Shown: positions 24,842 through 32,743 of the stretch, piece after piece
Layout of the letters: each line of letters opens with the position of its first letter
How positions within the stretch are numbered: position 1 is the first letter of the stretch
Source: Mesorhizobium loti
GTDB lineage: Bacteria > Pseudomonadota > Alphaproteobacteria > Rhizobiales > Rhizobiaceae
Assembly (NCBI GenBank): GCA_002356515.1
Contig: AP017605.1
Location: forward strand, 5,007,020 to 5,071,019
Direction: 5' to 3'
DNA length: 64,000 nt
Program-made: the position numbers and the translations under genes
Notes under the pieces: generated by a model
Database searches by the model: none
What the model was told of the DNA's origin: nothing
What the model saw: only the letters and a program-made list of their open reading frames with translations

Positions 24842-26995
24842 ATGGCCGAACGGTCTTTTGCCAAGGAAGTCGAAAAACTGAGGCTCGGCGCCGGCGAGGA
24901 GTTTGCCGGCGAGGGCATCCTCGCCATCACCAAGGCGCTGCTGCAATGCGGCGTCGGCTATGTCGGCGGCTATCAGGGCGCGCCGATCAGCCATCTGATG
25001 GACGTGCTGGCCGACGCGCAGGACATTCTGGGCGAGCTCGGCGTGCATTTCGAGGCAAGCGCCTCGGAAGCCACCGCCACCGCCATGCTGGCCGCCTCGG
25101 TGCATTATCCCATTCGCGGTGCGGCCACCTTCAAGTCGACCGTCGGCACCAATGTCGCCTCCGATGCGCTGGCCAACCTCGCCTCCGGCGGCGTCACCGG
25201 CGGCGCGTTGATCATCGTCGGCGAGGATTATGGCGAGGGCTCCTCGATCATGCAGGAGCGCAGCCATGCCTTTGCCATGAAGAGCCAGGTCTGGCTGCTC
25301 GACCCGCGCCCGAACCTGCCGTCCATCGTCAAGGCTGTGGAAGACGGCTTCGAACTCTCCGAAATCTCCAATACGCCGGTCATGCTGCAAGTGCGCATCC
25401 GCTGCTGCCATGTGCACGGCCATTTCATCGCCAAGGACAACAAGCGCCCGCCGATGACGGTGGCCGATGCGCTGGAAGCCCCGCGCCGCGACACCGGCCG
25501 CATCGTGCTGCCACCGGCCTCGTTCCTACATGAGAAGGAGAAGGTGGCGAAGCGCTGGCCGGCGGCGGTCGACTTCATCCGAAAGAACAAGATCAACGAA
25601 TTCTTCGGCTCGGACCACGGCTCGGTCGGCATCGTCATGCAGGGCGGCATGTACAATTCCGTCATCCGCGCCTTGCAGCGGCTCGGCCTTGCCGACACTT
25701 ATGGCGAGACCGATGTGCCGCTCTACGTGCTCAACGCCGTCTATCCCTTGATCGACGATGAGTTCCTGTCCTTCTGCGAAGGCAAGCAGGCGGTGCTGGT
25801 CGTCGAGGAAGGCCAGCCCAACTACATCGAACAGGCCTTTGCCGCGATGCTGCACAAGGCCGGGCGTGGCACCCGATTGGTCGGCAAGGAATATCTGCCG
25901 ATGGCCGGCGAATATACCGGCCAAGTGATGCTCGACGGCATCGGTACCTTCCTGCGCGCCGAGGCGCCGCATCTCTTGCCGGGCGAAGTGCGCGCGCCCA
26001 ACAAGGTCGGCGACGGCGTCGATACAGCCGACCTGATCAACGTCGTGCCGGGCCGCCCGCCGGGCTTCTGCATCGGCTGTCCGGAACGGCCGATCTTCGC
26101 CGCGACGAAGCTGGTCGAGCAGGAACTCGGCAAGCACCATATCGCCTCCGACATCGGCTGCCATTTGTTCTCGATCATGCCGCCCTTCGAACTCGGCGCC
26201 ACCACCATGGGCTACGGTCTCGGCCCGGCCTCGGCCTCGGCGTTCAATTCGCCAGACGCCAAGCGCCGCTCGATCTCCTTCGTCGGCGATGGCGGCTTCT
26301 GGCACAACGGTCTGACCTCCTCGATCGGCAATGCCGTGTTCAACAAGAATGACGGCGTCATCGTCATTGTCGACAATTTTTACTCCGCCGCCACCGGCGG
26401 GCAGGACATCCTGTCGTCGCGCGCGGGCAACAAGACCAAGTCGACCAAGCATCCGATCACCGAGGCGGTGAAGGGCATGGGCGTGAAATGGCTGCGCCAT
26501 GTCGACCGCACCTACGATGTCGGCAAGATGCAGGACACGCTGCGCGAGGCGCTGACGACCGAGGAAAAGGGGCCGAAGGTCATCGTCGCCTCGTCCGAAT
26601 GCATGCTGAACCGGCAGCGCCGCGAAAAGCCGCTGGTCGACAAGGCGATCAAGGGGGGGACAAGGGTCGTTAAACCGAAATTCGGCGTCGACGAGGACAT
26701 CTGCACCGGCGACCATGCCTGCATGCGGCTGTCCGGTTGCCCGTCGCTGTCGGTCAAGTCGCTCGACGATCCGCTGCGCGACGATCCTGTGGCATCGATC
26801 GACCAGAGCTGCGTCGGCTGCGGCAATTGCGGGGAGGTGGCGGACGCCGCCGTGCTCTGCCCGTCCTTCTACCGCGCCGACGTCGTCCACAATCCGAACC
26901 GCTGGGACAGGTTTCTGGAAAGCGCGCGCCGCGCCACCATCGGCCTTCTGCAGCGCCGCCGCGAAAGCCGGCGCCTGACCTTCGCTGATGCTTGA
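24842..26995 (+). CDS. iorA: Indolepyruvate:ferredoxin oxidoreductase-type alpha subunit
   Basis: A 717-residue thiamine-diphosphate 2-oxoacid oxidoreductase subunit. The N-terminal pyrimidine-binding domain includes YVGGYQGAPISHLMDVL. The TPP/Mg site is GDGGFWHNGLTSSIGNAVFN...VDNF. A C-terminal ferredoxin region has one normal 4Fe-4S motif (CVGCGNCGE...CP) and one atypical one (CTGDHACMRLSGCP), which lacks the usual CxxC. The family oxidatively decarboxylates aryl 2-oxoacids to acyl-CoA. In this locus, 2-aminophenylglyoxylate (isatinate) would give 2-aminobenzoyl-CoA; that is inference. It is 44 bp after the MarR gene and overlaps iorB by 8 bp. Confidence 0.88.
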   Translation: MAERSFAKEVEKLRLGAGEEFAGEGILAITKALLQCGVGYVGGYQGAPISHLMDVLADAQDILGELGVHFEASASEATATAMLAASVHYPIRGAATFKSTVGTNVASDALANLASGGVTGGALIIVGEDYGEGSSIMQERSHAFAMKSQVWLLDPRPNLPSIVKAVEDGFELSEISNTPVMLQVRIRCCHVHGHFIAKDNKRPPMTVADALEAPRRDTGRIVLPPASFLHEKEKVAKRWPAAVDFIRKNKINEFFGSDHGSVGIVMQGGMYNSVIRALQRLGLADTYGETDVPLYVLNAVYPLIDDEFLSFCEGKQAVLVVEEGQPNYIEQAFAAMLHKAGRGTRLVGKEYLPMAGEYTGQVMLDGIGTFLRAEAPHLLPGEVRAPNKVGDGVDTADLINVVPGRPPGFCIGCPERPIFAATKLVEQELGKHHIASDIGCHLFSIMPPFELGATTMGYGLGPASASAFNSPDAKRRSISFVGDGGFWHNGLTSSIGNAVFNKNDGVIVIVDNFYSAATGGQDILSSRAGNKTKSTKHPITEAVKGMGVKWLRHVDRTYDVGKMQDTLREALTTEEKGPKVIVASSECMLNRQRREKPLVDKAIKGGTRVVKPKFGVDEDICTGDHACMRLSGCPSLSVKSLDDPLRDDPVASIDQSCVGCGNCGEVADAAVLCPSFYRADVVHNPNRWDRFLESARRATIGLLQRRRESRRLTFADA

Positions 26996-28550
26996 CGCTG
27001 TCCCCCCACTCCGCGCCAAGGCCGGCGCCCAGGATGACGAGCGTGTCATCAAGCTCGCCGTGCTGGCGGTCGGCGGCCAGGGTGGCGGCGTGCTGGCCGA
27101 CTGGATCACCGATGTGGCCGAGCGCAATGGCTACGTCGCGCAATCGACCTCGGTCGCCGGCGTCGCCCAGCGCACCGGCGCCACGATCTATTACATCGAG
27201 ATGGCCCGTGACACCGGCCGGCTGCCGGTCTTCGCGCTGTCGCCCTCGCAAGGCGATGTCGACATACTGATCGCGGCGGAACTGATGGAAGCCGGCCGCG
27301 CCATCATCCGTGGTTTCGTCACACCCGAGCGCACCACGCTGATTGCCTCCTCGCATCGCATCGCTGCCGTGTCGGAGAAGATCGAACCGGGCGACGGCCG
27401 GGCCTCGTCTTCCAAGGTGCACGCGACTGCGGAAGCCGCATCCAAGCGCTTCATCGCTTTCGACATGGAAAAGATCGCCGCCGACAACGGTTCGATGATC
27501 TCGGCCAGCCTGCTTGGCGCGCTGGCGGGGTCGGACGCGCTGCCGTTCACGCGCGAAAGCTATGAACAGGCGATTGGCGCCGGGGGCCGTGGCGTCAAGG
27601 CGAGCCTTGCCGCCTTTGGCGCCGCGTATGACCGCGCGCGCGGCACGGCCGCGCCGGCGTCAAAGCCGGCGGAGCCGGCGATTGTCGAATCGGCACTGGG
27701 CGCAGGGCGCGTCACCGGCCCGCAAAACCTGCTGCAAGGCTGGCAGGCGCTGGCGGCGCGTGTCGACGCATTGCCGGAGCCGGTGCGCGACATGGCGCTT
27801 CGTGGGTTACGAAAGGTCGTCGATTATCAGGACATCGCCTATGGGCGGGAGTATCTCGACCGGCTGGACAAGGCCGTCGCGCTGGATGGCACCGAGCATG
27901 CCCATGCGCTGTCGATCGCCGCCGCCAAGCATCTGGCCAACGCGCTCTGCTATGACGACATGATCCGCGTTGCCGATCTCAAGACGCGCTCGACGCGCGA
28001 CAGGCGTGTGCGCAAGGAGGTCGGTGTCAAGGATGGCTCGATCCTGCAGGTGACCGAATATTTCCATCCGCGCATCGAGGAGTTCTGCGGCACGCTGCCG
28101 GCGGGGCTCGGCAGCTATATCGAGAGCCGGCCGAAACTCGCCGCCTTCCTCGACCGCCGCATCAACCATGGCCGCCGTATCCGCACCGACAGCTTCGCCG
28201 GCTTCGCCGCTTTGTGGTTCATCGGCGGCCTGCGCCGCTGGCGCCGCGGCCTGCTGCGCCACCAGGTCGAGATGACCCATCTCGATCGCTGGTACGCATT
28301 GGCGCTCAGCCACGCGCCCCAGGACTATGCGCTCGCCGTCGAAATCCTCAACTGCCGCCGGCTGATCAAGGGCTACAGCGACACCCATGTCCGCGCCCAG
28401 TCGAAATTCGACCGCGTGCTGTCGGCGCTTCCCATGCTCAAGGGCCGCGACGATGCCGCCGACTGGATCCGCCGCCTGCGCGAGGCGGCGCTGAAGGACG
28501 AGAAGGGCGACATGCTCGACGGCGCGCTGAAGACCGTGGCGACGCTCTAA
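26988..28550 (+). CDS. iorB: Indolepyruvate oxidoreductase-type beta subunit with C-terminal extension
   Basis: A 520-residue protein. The N-terminal ~200 residues are the gamma/beta-type domain of 2-oxoacid oxidoreductases (LAVGGQGGGVLADWITDVAE, STSVAGVAQRTGATIYYIEM). The remaining ~300 residues form an extra helical domain (from about LGAGRVTGPQNLLQGWQAL) ending KTVATL. Classical archaeal IorB is about 200 residues, so this is the long form seen in aerobic proteobacteria. The start codon lies inside the end of iorA, so expression is coupled. The extension's role is unknown; it may replace an electron-transfer partner or stabilise the complex in air. Confidence 0.86.
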   Translation: MLDAVPPLRAKAGAQDDERVIKLAVLAVGGQGGGVLADWITDVAERNGYVAQSTSVAGVAQRTGATIYYIEMARDTGRLPVFALSPSQGDVDILIAAELMEAGRAIIRGFVTPERTTLIASSHRIAAVSEKIEPGDGRASSSKVHATAEAASKRFIAFDMEKIAADNGSMISASLLGALAGSDALPFTRESYEQAIGAGGRGVKASLAAFGAAYDRARGTAAPASKPAEPAIVESALGAGRVTGPQNLLQGWQALAARVDALPEPVRDMALRGLRKVVDYQDIAYGREYLDRLDKAVALDGTEHAHALSIAAAKHLANALCYDDMIRVADLKTRSTRDRRVRKEVGVKDGSILQVTEYFHPRIEEFCGTLPAGLGSYIESRPKLAAFLDRRINHGRRIRTDSFAGFAALWFIGGLRRWRRGLLRHQVEMTHLDRWYALALSHAPQDYALAVEILNCRRLIKGYSDTHVRAQSKFDRVLSALPMLKGRDDAADWIRRLREAALKDEKGDMLDGALKTVATL

Positions 28551-28620
28551 CCCGGTCCAGCAACTGGGGCGCCCTAATCCCGACAGACTCCACCGGCCGC
28601 CGGCTCCGTTTTGGGTGTGG

Positions 28621-28689
28621 TGAACACCGTTCATTTTTCGCTTGAACAATGTTCAAAACGTGATAGGTTGCGATTATGAACGATGTTCA
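28621..28689. promoter_or_regulatory. Three-site palindromic operator upstream of the acyltransferase fusion
   Basis: Three copies of TGAACnnnGTTCA lie at 28621-28633 (TGAACACCGTTCA), 28643-28655 (TGAACAATGTTCA) and 28677-28689 (TGAACGATGTTCA), with centres 22 and 34 bp apart. The middle one extends to a 15-bp palindrome. This resembles a TetR/AcrR-type operator array; no cognate regulator is encoded in the window. Confidence 0.7.
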
Positions 28690-28744
28690 ATTCTGGCGAA
28701 CCGAAAAGCCACGGATGAGCATCAAGCACAGTAAGGAAGTTTAA
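28676..28744 (+). other. Possible 22-codon leader ORF
   Basis: An ATG overlapping the third palindrome opens a 22-codon frame (MNDVQFWRTEKPRMSIKHSK and two more residues) ending TAA, 81 bp before the acyltransferase start. No convincing ribosome site precedes it. It may be chance. Confidence 0.2.
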
Positions 28745-28825
28745 CCAGCTCAAGACTATCACTGAGATTGAAACAGCGCCTGCAACCCGCGGGGCCTACG
28801 GCACACAGCCGTAGGGTTCCGCCAA

Positions 28826-31800
28826 ATGGAAATCGCCATGAACACGCATCTGATGTTGTCCCGGCGCTTTGCGCCTCTGTTCTGGACGCAGTTCCTGTCC
28901 GCCTTCAACGACAATTTCCTCAAGAACACACTGGTGTTCCTGATCCTCTTCACACTCGCCGCCGGACAGGCGGCCTCGCTGGTCACGCTTGCCGGGGCCG
29001 TCTTCATGGCGCCCTTTCTGCTCTTGTCCGCCCTTGGCGGCGAGATTGCCGACCGCTTCGACAAGGCGCTGATCGCGCGTCGGCTGAAATTCGCCGAGAT
29101 TGCCGCGGCGGCAGTCTCTGTCGCCGGTATCGCGCTGTCGTCGATCCCGGTGCTGATGACGGCGCTGCTGATGTTCGGCATCATCTCGGCGCTGTTCGGG
29201 CCAATCAAATACGGCATCCTGCCCGATCACCTCGAGCGCAAGGAACTGCCCAAGGCCAACGCCTGGATCGAGTCGGCCACGTTTGCCGCCATCCTCGGCG
29301 GCACCATCGCCGGCGGCGTCGTTTCCGCCGATGGCATCGGCGTCACCGTGTTCGGGCCGATCATGATGGCCCTGGCCGTCGGCTGCTGGTTCGTCAGCCG
29401 CTACATTCCGCCGACCGGTTCGGCGGCCCCCGACCTTGTCATCGACAAGAACATCTTCCGCTCGACCTGGCGCCAGGTCAGCGAATTGCGCACCGACACG
29501 CGCATCTGGCGCGCCGGGCTGATGACCTCGTGGTTCTGGCTGATCGGCGCCATCGTGCTGTCGATCCTGCCGACGCTGATCAAGGATTCGCTCGGCGGCA
29601 ATGAGATCGCCGTAACCGTCTATCTCGCGGTGTTCGCCGTCTCGATCGCCATTGGATCGGCCATTGCCGCATGGATGTCACAGGGGCGCATCGTGCTTCT
29701 GCCCGCGCCAGTCGGCACCGCGTTGCTGGCGCTGTTCGGCCTGCATTTGGCCTGGACCATCTGGAGCATGCAACCCTCGCCCAGGGTGGAGACCCTTGCC
29801 CTGTTCTTCGCCGGGCCAAACACGATCCGTGTCGCGATCGACCTCGCCGGCATGGCCATCGCCAGCGCCTTTCTCGTGGTGCCGACTTTCGCCGCCGTGC
29901 AGGCCTGGTCGCCGGAAGCGCGCCGCGCCCGCGTCGTCGCTGCCGTCAGCATCGTCAATGCCGGCTTCATGACGGTCGGCGGTATTGTTGTCGCCATGAT
30001 CCAGACGAAAGTCTCCACCGGCGGCATCCTGTTCGGCCTCGCCGTGGCCAACGCCGTCGCCGCCTGGCTGATGCTGAAATTCCTGCCGACCAACGCCTTC
30101 CGCGACTTCGTCTCCATCCTGTTCCGCGCCTTCCATCGCCTGGAAGTCGAGGGCATGGACAACCTCAAGGCAGCCGGCAAGGCGCCCATCCTGGCACTCA
30201 ACCATGTCAGCTTCCTCGACGGTCCGCTGGCGCTGACGTTGACCGATGAGGAGCCGGTCTTCGCCATCGACTACACCATTGCCCAGGCCTGGTGGATGAA
30301 GCCGTTCATGAAACTCGCCCGCGCTTTGCCGCTCAATCCCGCCAAGCCGATGTCGACCCGCACGCTGATCAAGGTCGTGCAGGGCGGCGATCCGCTGGTC
30401 ATCTTTCCCGAAGGCCGCATCACCGTCACCGGCGGCCTGATGAAGGTCTATGACGGCGCCGCCATGGTTGCCGACAAGACCGGCTCGATGGTCGTGCCGG
30501 TGCGCATCGACGGGTTGGAGAAAAGCTACTTTTCGCGGCTGACCTCGCAACATGTGCGCCGCCGGCTGTTCCCGAAGGTCAAGGTGACGATCCTGGAACC
30601 CGTCAGGCTCGAAGTGCCACAGGAATTGAAGGGTCGCAAACGCCGCGCCGCGGCGGGGGCTGCTCTCTATCAGGTGATGTCGGACCTCGTCTTCCGCACG
30701 CAGGACATCGACAAGACGGTCTTGGAAAAGATCATCCAGACGGCGAACGAACGCGGGATGGGAGAGCTTGCCGTGCAGGATCCGGTCACCGGTTCGCTGA
30801 GTTATGGCAAGCTGCTGACGGCGGCCGCCGTACTCGGTGAGAAATTCCAGAACCTTTATGCCGATCAGCAGACGCTCGGCATCATGCTGCCCAACGCCAA
30901 CGGCTCTTGCGCCACACTGCTTGGCGTGATGTCGGCCGGCAAGGTGCCGGCGATGATCAACTTCACCGCAGGTGCCGCCAACATCCTGTCGGCCTGCAAG
31001 GCCGCCGAAGTGCGCACGGTGCTCACGTCCCGCGCGTTTGTCGAGCAGGCAAAACTCGGCGCGGTGGTCGAGGAGATAGGCCGCTCGGTCGACATCGTCT
31101 GGCTCGACGATCTGCGCAAAACCATCGGTCTCAAGGACAAGTTGCTCGGCCTGCTGCGCAAGTCGACGCCGCGCGCGAAGCGCTTGCCGAACGACCCGGC
31201 GGTGATCCTGTTCACCTCGGGGTCGGAAGGCACGCCGAAGGGCGTGGTCCTTACCCACCGCAACATCCTGGCCAATGCCGCGCAGGCGGCCTCGCGCATC
31301 GACTTCCACTCGGGCGACAAGGTGTTCAACGTCTTGCCGATCTTCCATTCCTTTGGTTTGACGGCTGGCACGGTGCTGCCGCTGATTTCGGGTGTGCCGG
31401 TCTATTTCTACCCATCGCCGCTGCACTACCGCCTTGTGCCGGAACTGATCTACGCATCCAACGCGACCATCATCTTCGGCACGGATACGTTCCTCAGCGG
31501 CTATGCACGGACCGCGCACCCGTACGACTTCCGCTCGATACGCTATTGTTTTGCCGGCGCGGAGCCGGTCAAGGCAGCGACGCGCATGACCTATATGGAA
31601 AAGTTCGGCGTGCGTATCCTCGAGGGCTACGGCGTGACCGAAGCGGCACCTGTAATCGCCATCAATACGCCGATGTACAACAAGTCCGGCAGCGTCGGCA
31701 AAATCATGCCCGGAATGGAGTATCGCCTAGATGCGGTACCGGGCGTTGACGAGGGCGGACGTCTCTACGTGCGCGGCCCCAATGTAATGGCGGGCTATTT

Positions 31801-32245
31801 GCGCGCCGAGAAGCCGGGCGTGCTCGAAGCGCTGCCGGATGGCTGGCATGACACTGGCGACGTCGTCTCGGTCGACGAGGGCGGATTCATCACCATTCGC
31901 GGTCGCGCCAAGCGCTTTGCCAAGATCGGTGGCGAGATGATCTCGCTCGCCGCCGTCGAGGCACTGGCGGGTGAATTGTGGAAAGGCACGTTGTCGGCCG
32001 TCGCTTCCGTGCCGGATGCGCGCAAGGGCGAGAAGCTCATTCTCATCACCGAGGCTCCCGGGGCCACACGCGCGGATTTCCTGGCCTTCGCCAAGGCGAA
32101 TGGCGCCATGGACCTGATGGTGCCTGCCGAAGTGCGCGTCGTCCAGAAAGTGCCAGTGCTCGGCTCCGGCAAGCTCGACTTTGCCGGCGTGACCAAACTG
32201 GTGCGCGGAGAGGACGCGCCGGTCGCCAAGGTCGAGGCCGCCTGA
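28826..32245 (+). CDS. Triple fusion: LplT-like transporter + PlsC acyltransferase + acyl-ACP synthetase
   Basis: A 1139-residue inner-membrane protein. Residues 1 to about 415 are an MFS/LplT-like lysophospholipid transporter (FLSAFNDNFLKNTLVFLILF and further helices). Residues about 430-640 are a PlsC acyltransferase with the NHVSFLD (HX4D) and FPEGRITVTGG motifs. From about 660 it is an AMP-forming synthetase (FTSGSEGTPKGVVLTHRN at about 795; GYGVTEAAPVIAIN). This combines LplT and Aas activities: import of lysophospholipid, activation of a fatty acid and reacylation. Two starts are possible (28826, or 28838 behind GGAAA). The gene stands alone behind a three-site operator, so it is probably induced by a lipid-type signal. 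Confidence 0.9.
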   Translation: MEIAMNTHLMLSRRFAPLFWTQFLSAFNDNFLKNTLVFLILFTLAAGQAASLVTLAGAVFMAPFLLLSALGGEIADRFDKALIARRLKFAEIAAAAVSVAGIALSSIPVLMTALLMFGIISALFGPIKYGILPDHLERKELPKANAWIESATFAAILGGTIAGGVVSADGIGVTVFGPIMMALAVGCWFVSRYIPPTGSAAPDLVIDKNIFRSTWRQVSELRTDTRIWRAGLMTSWFWLIGAIVLSILPTLIKDSLGGNEIAVTVYLAVFAVSIAIGSAIAAWMSQGRIVLLPAPVGTALLALFGLHLAWTIWSMQPSPRVETLALFFAGPNTIRVAIDLAGMAIASAFLVVPTFAAVQAWSPEARRARVVAAVSIVNAGFMTVGGIVVAMIQTKVSTGGILFGLAVANAVAAWLMLKFLPTNAFRDFVSILFRAFHRLEVEGMDNLKAAGKAPILALNHVSFLDGPLALTLTDEEPVFAIDYTIAQAWWMKPFMKLARALPLNPAKPMSTRTLIKVVQGGDPLVIFPEGRITVTGGLMKVYDGAAMVADKTGSMVVPVRIDGLEKSYFSRLTSQHVRRRLFPKVKVTILEPVRLEVPQELKGRKRRAAAGAALYQVMSDLVFRTQDIDKTVLEKIIQTANERGMGELAVQDPVTGSLSYGKLLTAAAVLGEKFQNLYADQQTLGIMLPNANGSCATLLGVMSAGKVPAMINFTAGAANILSACKAAEVRTVLTSRAFVEQAKLGAVVEEIGRSVDIVWLDDLRKTIGLKDKLLGLLRKSTPRAKRLPNDPAVILFTSGSEGTPKGVVLTHRNILANAAQAASRIDFHSGDKVFNVLPIFHSFGLTAGTVLPLISGVPVYFYPSPLHYRLVPELIYASNATIIFGTDTFLSGYARTAHPYDFRSIRYCFAGAEPVKAATRMTYMEKFGVRILEGYGVTEAAPVIAINTPMYNKSGSVGKIMPGMEYRLDAVPGVDEGGRLYVRGPNVMAGYLRAEKPGVLEALPDGWHDTGDVVSVDEGGFITIRGRAKRFAKIGGEMISLAAVEALAGELWKGTLSAVASVPDARKGEKLILITEAPGATRADFLAFAKANGAMDLMVPAEVRVVQKVPVLGSGKLDFAGVTKLVRGEDAPVAKVEAA

Positions 32246-32327
32246 TCAAGGTGACGACAAGACGAACGCCGCTGAAGACCGTGGCGTCGCTTGGCGAGCG
32301 CTTTAACCTAACGAATATGTGATCGGA

Positions 32328-32358
32328 CCACTCACCCGGCATTCAGCCGGGTGAGTGG
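32328..32358 (+). terminator. Stem-loop after the acyltransferase gene
   Basis: CCACTCACCCGGC and GCCGGGTGAGTGG form a perfect 13-bp stem with a 5-nt loop, 82 bp after the acyltransferase stop and 40 bp before the next start. No T-run follows, so it may be a 5' UTR structure of the small gene rather than a terminator. Confidence 0.5.
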
Positions 32359-32398
32359 TATGCTGTTCCCGGGAATGTCAACCATGGAGGACACAATC

Positions 32399-32653
32399 AT
32401 GCTCACCAGATACATTCTGCCAATCGCAGTCGCAGCAGGCACGTTGATGCTGTCGAGCGTAGGCTCGCAGGCCCTGCCCATGGCAAAGCCCAGCGCCGCT
32501 CCGTCGCCAATCGAAAGCGCCGGCTGGAGATGCGGCCCTGGCTGGCACGTGAACCGGTGGGGAAATTGCGTGCCCAACCGTCGTCGCGTGATAATAGTCC
32601 GGCCGGGACATTGGCGGTACCATCACCACCACCGCTGGCACCACCGCTGGTGA
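32399..32653 (+). CDS. Small secreted His-rich protein (paralogue 1)
   Basis: 84 residues. An N-terminal signal peptide (MLTRYILPIAVAAGTLMLSS, then GSQALP) is followed by the motif GWRCGPGWHVNRWGNCVPN and a C-terminus of basic residues and many His and Trp (HHHHRWHHRW). GGAGG lies eight bases before the ATG. Two cysteines in the central motif could form a disulfide, and the His cluster could bind metal. A homologue with the same layout is at 35644-35922. Such short GPGWH-type proteins are common in Rhizobiales, but no function is known to me. Confidence 0.78.
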   Translation: MLTRYILPIAVAAGTLMLSSVGSQALPMAKPSAAPSPIESAGWRCGPGWHVNRWGNCVPNRRRVIIVRPGHWRYHHHHRWHHRW

Positions 32654-32711
32654 TCACTGAGCCGATCGACGCGGCGCCGCCTCCGAAGTGACCTGAGCGT
32701 TTTTTGCTAGA

Positions 32712-32735
32712 GGTGGCGTCCCCTGTGACGCCACC
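32712..32735. terminator. Stem-loop terminator between convergent genes
   Basis: GGTGGCGTC, a 6-nt loop and GACGCCACC form a 9-bp stem between the small secreted-protein gene (stop 32653) and the convergent DUF1501 gene (stop 32744). CCTTTT follows on the plus strand, consistent with termination there. Confidence 0.6.
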
Positions 32736-32743
32736 AGTCCTTT

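Noticed and set aside
32276..32310. Third copy of the ECF promoter-like element ahead of the 32399 small secreted protein
   Set aside because: GACCGTGGCG...CGCTTTAACC keeps only part of both blocks and has a shorter spacer; too weak to claim.
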